NCBI GenBank assembly: GCA_026461395.1
Contig: JAPJNA010000046.1
Span: forward strand, 1 to 62,744
Source: Chthoniobacterales bacterium
GTDB taxonomy: Bacteria > Verrucomicrobiota > Verrucomicrobiia > Chthoniobacterales > UBA6821
Direction of reading: 5' to 3'
Length of the DNA: 62,744 nucleotides
Shown here: positions 1 through 7,608 of the stretch, in pieces
How positions within the stretch are numbered: position 1 is the stretch's first letter
How the letters are laid out: the number at the start of each line of letters is the position of its first letter
The notes under the pieces: generated by a model
The model's input: the letters and a program-made list of their open reading frames with translations, nothing else
The model's database searches: none
Told to the model about the DNA's origin: nothing
Made by a program: the position numbers and the translations under genes

Positions 1-281
1 CTGCGTCGGAGATGGACAACCCAACAACAACCCACTAAAAACCAAAACAACCCCCAAAGACTAACTCTCTACTGGCTCGAAAAGCCGAGTCCCGTCACGG
101 GCAATCTTCACGGATTAAATCTACATCACAAACAGCATTAAGAGCATGAAGATTTCACAGGGATGAAGGTGATTAAGGTGATTGTTCTGCAGTTTATCGC
201 TTTTGTCTGCCGATCCCCCCGGATCAGGCATCCGATCCTGCAATTGGCAGGATCGGACTTCTCGGCTGATGCCTCGAATGA
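1..281. other. Left-edge region without a recognisable gene
   Basis: No coding region can be supported here. A short reading frame ending at base 38 or 63 could be the tail of a gene outside the window, but it is too short to identify. Bases 161-186 carry the tandem-like phrase GATGAAGGTGATTAAGGTG, one of several wordy purine-rich spacer repeats seen in this window. A perfect hairpin is listed separately at 232-256. Confidence 0.4.
232..256. repeat. Perfect 10-bp hairpin downstream of the methyltransferase
   Basis: CCGATCCTGC (232-241) pairs exactly with GCAGGATCGG (247-256) around a 5-base loop. It lies 26 bases past the stop of the minus-strand methyltransferase gene. No T-rich tract follows on either strand, so it is at most an RNA-stabilising or weak terminator structure. 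Confidence 0.45.
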
Positions 282-908
282 CTAAGCCGTGTTCCCACAC
301 GCCTTTTCCATCTGCATGGCCCGCTCCGCCATACCAGGACCTAGGTAGCAGTGAGAACCAACGGAGAGGAAGCCGTGGCGAGCGAGCATCTTCATGTAAA
401 AGGAGGCCGATTGAAGGCCCTCCTTCGGGAAGTCCCCGACAAGGGAATCCTCGTTGGTATAGAGCTCAAGGAAGGCAACCCCGGCGGCCCGGTGGGCAAG
501 CGAGGCGATCCCCTGCTCGAGTTCACTCAATGGCAGGTAGAAGAGTGTGTCGCTGCAGACGATCAGATCATACTCCTCAGAAAGACCGATTTCCTCGAGC
601 GTGGCAAAGGAGCCCAGTTGGATATTCCGCTTCTTCCCAAAGCGCTCCACAGCATAGCTGCTGGGATCGACTCCGGTGTAGCGGATCTTAGGTCGCAGTG
701 CGCGCAGGGCTGACAACCAGTTCCCCTCCCCGCAGCCAACATCCAGCACGGTGCGGGCGGGACGCTCCAGATAATACTCAGCCATGGAGAGAGCGAGTGC
801 TGCCTTCCTGCCAATCGCCGATCCGGACTTCACCCGGGTCTTCGGATTACGATACCACCGGTCGAAATAGGCCCTGTCGTAGCGGGCCGTGCCAGATTTT
901 TTACTCAT
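282..908 (-). CDS. Class I SAM-dependent methyltransferase
   Basis: A 208-residue Rossmann-type methyltransferase. The glycine-rich SAM motif I is clear at about residues 54-63 (LDVGCGEGNW), with an acidic residue ending strand 2 (YTGVDPSS), and a motif II-like stretch (YDLIVCSDTLFY) near residue 114. There is no signal peptide or membrane segment, so it should be cytoplasmic. The substrate cannot be told: this fold methylates small molecules, proteins and RNA, and the neighbours do not help. It is transcribed alone and diverges from nothing recognisable. The size (about 200 residues) suits a stand-alone small-molecule methyltransferase of the Methyltransf_11/23/25 group. Confidence 0.8.
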   Translation of the reverse strand: MSKKSGTARYDRAYFDRWYRNPKTRVKSGSAIGRKAALALSMAEYYLERPARTVLDVGCGEGNWLSALRALRPKIRYTGVDPSSYAVERFGKKRNIQLGSFATLEEIGLSEEYDLIVCSDTLFYLPLSELEQGIASLAHRAAGVAFLELYTNEDSLVGDFPKEGLQSASFYMKMLARHGFLSVGSHCYLGPGMAERAMQMEKACGNTA

Positions 909-1002
909 TATAAAAAAATCGGTAATGGGAAACCGGTGATCGGCTATGGGGTTCCGAAAGATCCCCCATCCGCCTAGAACCTATTACCTATCCCCGGTGC
1001 CG

Positions 1003-1320
1003 TCAGGCACCTAGGAACGAGCAGATGTAGTGGCAGGGATCGAGCTTCACCGTGATGGTGAATCCGGAGTTCGCGGGAACATCGAAGGCATGACCCGCTG
1101 CATAAGAATCCGTCTTATTTGTTCCATCTAGCAACACCTCGCAGGAACCCTCGACGATCTCCATGCGTTCGGCCTTGCCCGTTCCGAAATGATAGGTTCC
1201 GGGCAGAATGACCCCCACGGTCTTGTGGTCACTCTCCTGGGTGATGACGGTATGCGAAATAACGCGCCCCTCGAAGTAGATGTTGGCCTTGGCATGAACG
1301 GTGGCATTAGTGAATTCCAT
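1003..1320 (-). CDS. ppnP: Pyrimidine/purine nucleoside phosphorylase (PpnP, DUF1255)
   Basis: A 105-residue single-cupin protein matching the PpnP family, which splits nucleosides with phosphate into base and ribose-1-phosphate (nucleoside salvage, cytoplasmic). Diagnostic stretches are YFEGRVISHT, VGVILPGTYHF and a C-terminal HYICSFL like the E. coli YLCRYL end. The open frame runs further upstream to 1485, but the homologous part starts at the ATG at 1320, only about 10 residues longer than E. coli PpnP (94). Using this start also avoids overlap with the divergent gene at 1394. No Shine-Dalgarno site is visible. Confidence 0.85.
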   Translation of the reverse strand: MEFTNATVHAKANIYFEGRVISHTVITQESDHKTVGVILPGTYHFGTGKAERMEIVEGSCEVLLDGTNKTDSYAAGHAFDVPANSGFTITVKLDPCHYICSFLGA

Positions 1321-1393
1321 GGTGCGGTAATCGACGTAAGGCAGATCTTTTGCAAGTGCAAAGCACGGCATTTTCCGCCCATGATCGCCGTCA

Positions 1394-1861
1394 ATGCGCT
1401 TTGTGCCTCTGATTTTCCTCGGTTCTCTAGCTCTCTGGGGCTCCTCGCTGCGTGCCGAGATCGGGGCCACGCAGGAGCAGTGCATTGCCCGTTATGGAAA
1501 GCCCGAGCGCGATGCCCTCAAGGAGAGTGGATTACTCTACTTCCGAAAGGACGGCATCTGCACGATCGTTCATTTCTACAAGGGGAAATGCGACGTCCTG
1601 AGTCTCTTTTCCGATAAGGCAGAGTCAGGAGTGCCTGAGGAGCTACCCGCTGATCGGATCAAGTCTCTACTTAAAAGCGAGGTAGCCAGTCCAGACTGGA
1701 GACCTGGAGGTTGCTACTCGATCAACGGAGTCTGGAATACGGCTGATGGAAAATCCTTCGCCATCTACGACACCATGCGCCACAAACTCGCCATCATGAC
1801 GCACGAGGCCTATGTGAGGGAGAAGGCCGCGGTCGCGAAGTCTCGTTCTGGCGTGAACTAA
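1394..1861 (+). CDS. Hypothetical secreted protein
   Basis: A 155-residue protein of unknown function. Residues 1-21 form a signal peptide (Arg at position 2, hydrophobic FVPLIFLGSLALWGSS, then an LRA-type cleavage site), so the mature protein is probably periplasmic. The mature part has four cysteines and a run of alternating aromatic and charged residues but no motif I recognise. It is divergent from the ppnP gene with a 73-base gap. The ATG at 1394 is supported by the signal peptide; there is no Shine-Dalgarno site. Confidence 0.6.
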   Translation: MRFVPLIFLGSLALWGSSLRAEIGATQEQCIARYGKPERDALKESGLLYFRKDGICTIVHFYKGKCDVLSLFSDKAESGVPEELPADRIKSLLKSEVASPDWRPGGCYSINGVWNTADGKSFAIYDTMRHKLAIMTHEAYVREKAAVAKSRSGVN

Positions 1862-1938
1862 AAATCATCGCCCGAGAGCTGGTGGAGTTGAGGGAAGTCG
1901 CACCCCGAGCCATTTCATTTCCTCTCATGGCATCTCTA

Positions 1939-2026
1939 GAAACGCTCGTTTCGAAACGCTCGTTTCTTCAAGGGAGGAATCAGCTTCGGACGACTATTTG
2001 CAAGACGGCGTTTTTGCAAGACGGCG
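1939..2026. repeat. Two short perfect tandem duplications
   Basis: GAAACGCTCGTTTC, itself a near-palindrome, occurs twice back to back (1939-1952 and 1953-1966). TTTGCAAGACGGCG then occurs twice separated by two T residues (1997-2010 and 2013-2026). Both lie in the leader of the cupin-like gene that starts at 2158 and can be translated in its frame, but the resulting peptide does not look like protein. Confidence 0.75.
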
Positions 2027-2157
2027 GTGGGTGCCACAAATCAACGAGTCCCATTGCAACCCTCATGTCCACTCCAGTCTGCTCCCATTCAGGGGGGCAC
2101 CGCCTGTGCTGGAGGAATGGTTCTTGTAGCCGGGAGAAGGCTGCGAAAGAGTGCGAT

Positions 2158-3447
2158 ATGGATCCCTTTTTTACCGGACTCGGCCAGAACGTCTATGATC
2201 GCTGGAAGCAGGAGAACTTCAATCTCTCCGCCTTCCCTAGGATCGCTGAGGAAGCCCTTCTTGAGAATCCCCCCTCGGACACCGTCGATCTGGGATCTCT
2301 AATCCAGGAGTTTCTCCTCAACGATGAGCAGCCCTTTCAAACATCCTCGGGATTCGGTCAGCCTGAGCTGATCGTCTATGACAATCCCAAGTTTTACATC
2401 CAGATCCTCTTCTGGCTGGATGGGACGACCGACATCCATCAGCACGAGTTCTCCGGAGCCTTTCATGTGATGGAGGGGTCGAGCATTCACTCACACTTTG
2501 AGTTCGAGAACATCCGTTCCGTGACGGCCCATTTTCGTCTCGGCGAGTTGAAGCTCAAGGATGCCACCCTGCTGGAGACGGGAAGCACGGTTCAGATCAT
2601 CTCAGGTCGCAGTTGCATCCACTCGCTCTTCCACCTCGAGACCCCATCGGTGACCGTCGTCATCCGCACCCATTCCGATCCGGGAACAGGACCTCAGTTC
2701 ACTTACCTGCCTCCCTATGTGGCAGTTGATCCGGTCCATCACGACGCCCTCACCATGAGACGCAAACAACTCCTCGATGTGATGGAGCAGACGGGCGATT
2801 CCGACTATGCTGAGCTTGTTGCCGAGATGGTCGGCGAGCTCGATTTTGAACGTGGATTTTTCATCCTTCAGAATTGCATAGGCAACCTCAGAAACCTCGG
2901 GGCCTGGGAGGATGTCTGGGAGGTCTTTTCATCAAAGCACGGACCCCTTGCAGAACCGGTCGCCCATACCCTTCTGGAAATCATCCGCCGTGACGGGATC
3001 GCTGCGATGCGAGGGAACATCGAGGATGTGGAGCACCGCTTCTTTCTGGCGCTCCTGCTGAATGTGGAGCGCCGAGAAGACATTCTGGAGATGGTCTCCC
3101 GGAAGTCCGACGGCGATTCTCTGGAGACGATCATGCGCTGGGCTGAGGAGCTAATGCAGGTGACCGAATCCGGAACATGGATCCTGGACGCTGGATTCCC
3201 CGAGGAACTCGGCATCGCCGAAGAAGAGCAGCCCGTTCTTTTCCTCACCGCACTGAATCACTTCATCAGGGGAGGCAAAGCTGTCGCCGAGCTGAAGAGA
3301 CTCTCTGCGAGGGATCTCGCCCTTCTGAAAGAAACTTTTGCCCGATCCAGTTGGAGTTCACTGCTCCTCCCTCTTCAGGGGAAGAACCCCCCTTCCAAAG
3401 GGTCAAGCAAAGTGAAAAAAACCGCCGGGAGCAAGAATCCCAAATAG
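2158..3447 (+). CDS. Cupin-like protein of unknown function
   Basis: A 429-residue soluble protein. Residues about 50-200 look like a double-stranded beta-helix (cupin), with a metal-type histidine cluster (DIHQHEFSGAFHV, then IHSHFEF) and a second strand pair ending in SCIHSLFHLE, which could coordinate a metal. The C-terminal half (about 210-405) is acidic and helical, ending in a Lys-rich tail. No catalytic family can be named. The open frame extends upstream to 1882 but passes through short tandem repeats and has unlikely composition; the ATG at 2158 is preferred. Confidence 0.6.
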   Translation: MDPFFTGLGQNVYDRWKQENFNLSAFPRIAEEALLENPPSDTVDLGSLIQEFLLNDEQPFQTSSGFGQPELIVYDNPKFYIQILFWLDGTTDIHQHEFSGAFHVMEGSSIHSHFEFENIRSVTAHFRLGELKLKDATLLETGSTVQIISGRSCIHSLFHLETPSVTVVIRTHSDPGTGPQFTYLPPYVAVDPVHHDALTMRRKQLLDVMEQTGDSDYAELVAEMVGELDFERGFFILQNCIGNLRNLGAWEDVWEVFSSKHGPLAEPVAHTLLEIIRRDGIAAMRGNIEDVEHRFFLALLLNVERREDILEMVSRKSDGDSLETIMRWAEELMQVTESGTWILDAGFPEELGIAEEEQPVLFLTALNHFIRGGKAVAELKRLSARDLALLKETFARSSWSSLLLPLQGKNPPSKGSSKVKKTAGSKNPK

Positions 3448-3576
3448 CCGGGGAGAGGGAGGCGATAGCTCTTCCCACGGTACTGTAAGCTCCCATTCAC
3501 CGAAAACAACGAAGGCCTCCTTGTTTGCAGAACCCTCTGGTTTGACTGCTCGCTCATGACAACAGAGGATCTTGTC

Positions 3577-4263
3577 ATGAAGTGTCATTTAATCGTGAGC
3601 TTGCTCCTGTTTCCCGCCGCAACAGGCTCCCTGCTTGCCTCCAATCTCCCCCTTTGGGAACGACTGACACCACAGCAGCAAATGGTTCTGAATTCGGGAA
3701 AGCAGGTCGTTCTTGAGGAGAAGATCCCTGACAATCCATGGCCAAAACTGACGATCTATCAACTGGTCAAGAGCAGCTCCGCCGACGTGGCTGCCGTCTT
3801 TTGGAACAGCGAACTGGACACGAAATACCTCCTAAACTGCAAATCTGCACGCATCCTTGATCGCCCCTCGCACGATGTGCACAAGGCAGAGTTTATCCTC
3901 AGAATGCCCTTGTTTCTCCCAGAGGAACTCTACGTGTCGAGGATCGCGATCAAGAACCCTTCGGAGCACGTCTTCGAAATTTCATGGAAGGTTCTGGAGT
4001 CGCGTTACTCCACAGAATGCAACGGCATGATCAGGATCGAACCGCACGGTGACCTGGCTTTCTTCAGCTATGAGAACTTCGTGAAGCCACGGAGTAACTT
4101 CGCGGGCCTTCTGCGTTGGCCTGCACAGGCCACCATTGTCGATAGCGTCAAGGCCTTGGTACGCCAGGTGGAAACGGAGAAACAAAAGAACCCTCAACTT
4201 CTTGCCAGTCAGCTTCAGGCCGTTGAGCAAGCAGTGGGCCTCCCTCCCGGTTCGCTACGATAG
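3577..4263 (+). CDS. Secreted START-like (SRPBCC) domain protein, copy 1
   Basis: A 228-residue protein with an N-terminal signal peptide (hydrophobic IVSLLLFPAATGSLLAS). The mature part resembles the START/polyketide-cyclase lipid-binding fold: a strand with PWPKLTIYQLVK, a helix SSADVAAVFWNSELDTKY and a long C-terminal helix. Such domains bind hydrophobic ligands; the ligand is unknown. It is a tandem paralogue of the next gene, sharing GKQVVLEE, PWP, IYxLVK and ADVAA, with a 50-base gap. The ATG at 3577 follows AGAGGA (3564-3569) at good spacing and gives a compact signal peptide; an in-frame ATG at 3556 is the alternative. Confidence 0.65.
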   Translation: MKCHLIVSLLLFPAATGSLLASNLPLWERLTPQQQMVLNSGKQVVLEEKIPDNPWPKLTIYQLVKSSSADVAAVFWNSELDTKYLLNCKSARILDRPSHDVHKAEFILRMPLFLPEELYVSRIAIKNPSEHVFEISWKVLESRYSTECNGMIRIEPHGDLAFFSYENFVKPRSNFAGLLRWPAQATIVDSVKALVRQVETEKQKNPQLLASQLQAVEQAVGLPPGSLR

Positions 4264-4313
4264 GGAAGCGCTGAAGGTTGACCGCTAATTCCCGTGAGGC
4301 ATAGGATCGCCAT

Positions 4314-4985
4314 ATGACCCGTATATCTGCTGGTTTCCTACTGCTCCTTGCTGGAGCAGCAGCATCGCTCTCCGCTGAGGAGTCGATGTGGAGTGCGTTA
4401 ACACAGCAGCAGCATGCACAGCTTCTCGCTGGCAAACAGGTGGTGTTGGAGGAGGAGATCTCAGGCAAGCCCTGGCCCCGCTTCACGATCTACCATCTCG
4501 TGAAAGGGACGCCCGCAGATGTTGCAGCCATTTTTTGGGATTGCGAACTGGATCCGAAGTATATTCCGGACTGCCTCTCCGTACGGATTATTTCACGGTC
4601 GGCCCCTTGGATCCACGATGGAGAGTATACGTTGAAAATGCCCCTATTCCTGCCGGACGAGGTGTATGTTTCGCGAAATGAACTGAAGAGGCACTCCGCC
4701 ACCTCCTATGAAATCTCTTGGAAAGTCCTCCGCTCCCGCTACTCCGAATCATGTTCAGGATCGCTACGTATGCAGGAGCACGACGGTAAGACCCTGCTCT
4801 GCTACAGTAATCTCATTGTTCCCGGCAGCCGTATCGCGAGACTTCTCCGCTCCACCGCCGGAAATCAGGTAGTCTCCAGCGTACAGGCTCTTGTCCGGCA
4901 GATAGCCTCGGAAATCGAGATGAGGCCCCAACTACTCGAGCAACAGCTTCACTCTCTGGAACACGCTCTGGAAACGGCAAAGTAG
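4314..4985 (+). CDS. Secreted START-like (SRPBCC) domain protein, copy 2
   Basis: A 223-residue paralogue of the preceding gene, with its own signal peptide (FLLLLAGAAASLSAEE). Motifs align throughout: GKQVVLEEEI, PWPRFTIYHLVK, ADVAAIFWDCELDPKY, EISWKVLRSRYS, then a C-terminal helix with ALVRQI. Divergence is moderate, so the duplication is not recent. It is probably periplasmic and lipid or isoprenoid binding by family analogy only. The permease gene begins 4 bases after its stop, suggesting one transcript with copy 1 and the permease. Confidence 0.65.
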   Translation: MTRISAGFLLLLAGAAASLSAEESMWSALTQQQHAQLLAGKQVVLEEEISGKPWPRFTIYHLVKGTPADVAAIFWDCELDPKYIPDCLSVRIISRSAPWIHDGEYTLKMPLFLPDEVYVSRNELKRHSATSYEISWKVLRSRYSESCSGSLRMQEHDGKTLLCYSNLIVPGSRIARLLRSTAGNQVVSSVQALVRQIASEIEMRPQLLEQQLHSLEHALETAK

Positions 4986-4989
4986 CAAG

Positions 4990-5742
4990 GTGCCGACCCT
5001 TCTGCATCTGACCTTACAGGCGTGGCTACTAGTGGCCGTCGCCGCATTCTGCATAGGTTTCACCAAGGCGGGATTCGGTGGATTCGGACTTATCGCGGTA
5101 CTCCTCATGGCGCAGGCCTTTCCTGCCAAGGAATCAACCGGAGCCGTGCTCCCGATGCTTATCATGGCTGATTTCATGGCCATCTCCGCCTATCGCAGGC
5201 ATGTCTCGTGGGGAGAGCTGTGGAGACTCCTCCCATCGACTTTTCTGGGTCTCATCGCGGGATGGTTGCTGATGAGCAGGATCCCCGACGATCTCTTCTC
5301 TCACTTCCTTGGATGGCTTATTCTTGTGATGATGGCACTCGTCCTCTGGCAGCGATTCGACAGGAGGATACTCTCCGGAATCATGCATCACCCGGTTCTC
5401 GCGACGGGATCGGGATTTCTGGCCGGCGTGACCACGATGATGGCCAATGCCGGCGGTCCCGCGATGACCTTTTACCTCTTGGCCAAGAGGTTCGACAAGA
5501 TGGCTTTTGTCGGAACCTGCGCTTGGTTCTTCTGTATCACTAACCTAGTGAAGATTCCGCTGAGCTGGAATCTCGGCCTGATCACCATATCCTCCCTGGC
5601 GATCAATCTCATGATGCTCCCGGCAATCGTTGCGGGGATGCTCGTGGGGCGCCTCCTTCTCGGGAAAGTTTCCCAAGCAGCCTTTGAATGGGTGGCCATC
5701 ATCATGGCCATTGCCTCTGCGGCCCGGATGATCATGGTGTAA
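4990..5742 (+). CDS. TauE/SafE-family sulfite exporter-like permease
   Basis: A 250-residue polytopic inner-membrane protein with about eight hydrophobic segments in the two-fold repeat typical of TauE/SafE (PF01925). The repeat motif GFTKAGFGGFG appears near residue 20 and GFLAGVTTMMANAGGPAMTFYL near residue 140. Family members export sulfite, sulfoacetate or related anions; the substrate here is not determined. It starts at GTG 4990, with CAAG just upstream, 4 bases after the START-like gene. That tight spacing suggests co-transcription but the two functions have no obvious link. Confidence 0.8.
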   Translation: MPTLLHLTLQAWLLVAVAAFCIGFTKAGFGGFGLIAVLLMAQAFPAKESTGAVLPMLIMADFMAISAYRRHVSWGELWRLLPSTFLGLIAGWLLMSRIPDDLFSHFLGWLILVMMALVLWQRFDRRILSGIMHHPVLATGSGFLAGVTTMMANAGGPAMTFYLLAKRFDKMAFVGTCAWFFCITNLVKIPLSWNLGLITISSLAINLMMLPAIVAGMLVGRLLLGKVSQAAFEWVAIIMAIASAARMIMV

Positions 5743-5756
5743 AGCGGAGCCCAAAA

Positions 5757-5793
5757 CCTTTTACCTTTTACCGGTTACCTTTTACTTTCAGCC
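5757..5793. repeat. ACCTTTTACC-type spacer repeat
   Basis: Three overlapping copies of a phrase like ACCTTTTACC sit directly before dnaG. A related phrase recurs as an inverted pair upstream of the tRNA at 16064-16150. Nothing else is visible in this spacer, and dnaG starts without a Shine-Dalgarno site. Confidence 0.5.
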
Positions 5794-7608
5794 ATGCCCC
5801 GGATCGCCGAAGAGAGTGTTCAGAAGGTCGCCGACGCCAGCGATATCGCGGAGATTATCGGAGGTTATTTTCCACTGAAGCGTGCAGGGACTAGCTTTCG
5901 AGCCCTCTGCCCCTTTCATAAGGAGAAGAGTCCCTCGTTCCATGTGAATCCCTCGCGGCAGACATTCCATTGCTTCGGTTGTGGTGCTGGAGGCGGTGTC
6001 TTCCGGTTTGTGATGGATTACGAGCATATCGATTTCCCCAGCGCTATCCGTAAGCTTGCACAGCGTGCCGGCATTGTCCTGATCGAGAACAATGATCCCG
6101 CAGAGCAATCGAAGCGCGACCAGCGCAGCCGCCTTCTCCAACTCCACAAGGAAGCCGCCGAGTGGTTTCATCTCAATCTCCTACGCAACCGCGATGCCGA
6201 GCACGCACGTGCCTATCTGAAAAAGCGTGGACTCACTAAGGAGATCGCCGTGGAGTGGCTGCTCGGATTCGCCCCTGGAGGATGGGAGACGCTTAGGAAC
6301 TGGGCCATGGCCAAGGGATTTAGCCGGGAGGAATTGCTGTTGGGAGGACTGCTCACATCCAAGGAGGGTGATACCCAGGGAGGCTATGACCGGTTCCGCG
6401 ACCGACTGATGTTCCCAATCCGTAATGATTATGGCGAAGTGGTTGCTTTCAGCGGCCGCATACTCAACGACAACGACCGGGAGGCGAAGTATGTGAACTC
6501 GCCTGAGACGCCCATCTTCTCCAAGGGACGCGTCCTCTTCGGCCTCGACAAGAGCAAGCGTCCCTTGATTGAGGCAGGAAGTGCCATCGTTCTGGAGGGA
6601 CAGATTGATCTCATATCCGCCTTCGAGCACGGGGTAAAGAACGTGGTAGCACCACAAGGAACAGCCTTCACGAGCGAGCAAGCGCGCCTATTACGGCGCT
6701 TTGTGGAGAAAGTCATTCTCTGCTTCGACTCAGACAATGCTGGCCAGAATGCTGTGGAGAAATCCCTTCCTGCTCTCCTGAGTGCCGGACTAGCCGTTCT
6801 GGTGGCGAGGCTTCCCGCTGGGGAGGATCCCGACTCACTCATCCGAGGAAAGGGGGTGGAAGCCTTCACGGAGAAGATTTCCGGGGCCAAGGACTTCTTT
6901 GATCACACCATCGATCGGGCTGCGGATTCAGCCGGAGGAAGCCTTGGACCAAGGGATAAAGCCATGGTGGCTCAACGCCTTGGGGGATTCCTTGCCCTGT
7001 TATCAGACACGGCCCTCAGGGAAACCACGACAACCCATGTCGCCGTCAGGTTAGGAATTTCTGAATCAGCCCTTCGAGAAGCCGCATTGCGCAATACCAT
7101 CTCATTTCCCGAAAATGATGGATCGGGAGAGTCGGTCGCACCCGCCGAAAACCGCGCCCGCGTGTCGGCCTCTACAGAACTCATCTGCGGTCTGGCACTC
7201 CTCTCCAAGGAGGCCCGGGATTGGATCTCCTCGGAGACTTCGTTCTGTCCCGAGGAGTTAGACCCAGAACTAGCCCTGCTGCGTGAACTCCTGCCTCCAC
7301 TTCAGGGTGTAGAGACCCCCACGCCAGCGATCGTCCTGGCGTTGATCCCCTCCCCACTTCAGCCCCTTGTCAGTGGATGGGAGTTGGAGAAGTTGCCCCC
7401 TTCACCACTGTTGGCCATCCAAGATGCGATCCGCAATCTCCGCATGATCGATCTGAAGAAGAAACAGTTGGCGGCAACGCTTAAACTAAGAAATCCAGCC
7501 CTCGAAACGGCTGAAATGATCTCTGTCCAGAAAGAGATCCTTGACCTTCAGCTCAAGATCAACGATCTTTCCGCGCCCGCGACTTCGGTACCAACTGAGC
7601 TACGTTGA
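5794..7608 (+). CDS. dnaG: DNA primase DnaG
   Basis: A 604-residue primase that makes RNA primers for replication. The CHC2 zinc finger is intact (C39, H42, C60, C63). The catalytic core has the RNAP-like basic region and the Toprim glutamate at E268 in the sequence EGQID (EGYMD in E. coli) and the metal-binding D312/D314 in DSDNAG. The C-terminal helicase-binding region (about 440-604) is divergent, as usual between phyla. The ATG at 5794 has no Shine-Dalgarno site. Its stop overlaps the start of rpoD by four bases (TTGA), the classical macromolecular-synthesis pairing. The last codons are spelled through an antisense tRNA D-arm-like 15-mer (7589-7603). Confidence 0.97.
   Translation: MPRIAEESVQKVADASDIAEIIGGYFPLKRAGTSFRALCPFHKEKSPSFHVNPSRQTFHCFGCGAGGGVFRFVMDYEHIDFPSAIRKLAQRAGIVLIENNDPAEQSKRDQRSRLLQLHKEAAEWFHLNLLRNRDAEHARAYLKKRGLTKEIAVEWLLGFAPGGWETLRNWAMAKGFSREELLLGGLLTSKEGDTQGGYDRFRDRLMFPIRNDYGEVVAFSGRILNDNDREAKYVNSPETPIFSKGRVLFGLDKSKRPLIEAGSAIVLEGQIDLISAFEHGVKNVVAPQGTAFTSEQARLLRRFVEKVILCFDSDNAGQNAVEKSLPALLSAGLAVLVARLPAGEDPDSLIRGKGVEAFTEKISGAKDFFDHTIDRAADSAGGSLGPRDKAMVAQRLGGFLALLSDTALRETTTTHVAVRLGISESALREAALRNTISFPENDGSGESVAPAENRARVSASTELICGLALLSKEARDWISSETSFCPEELDPELALLRELLPPLQGVETPTPAIVLALIPSPLQPLVSGWELEKLPPSPLLAIQDAIRNLRMIDLKKKQLAATLKLRNPALETAEMISVQKEILDLQLKINDLSAPATSVPTELR

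Noticed and set aside
1882-2157. N-terminal extension of the cupin-like protein
   Set aside because: The extension is encoded by tandem repeats and has unlikely composition; the ATG at 2158 starts the globular part.
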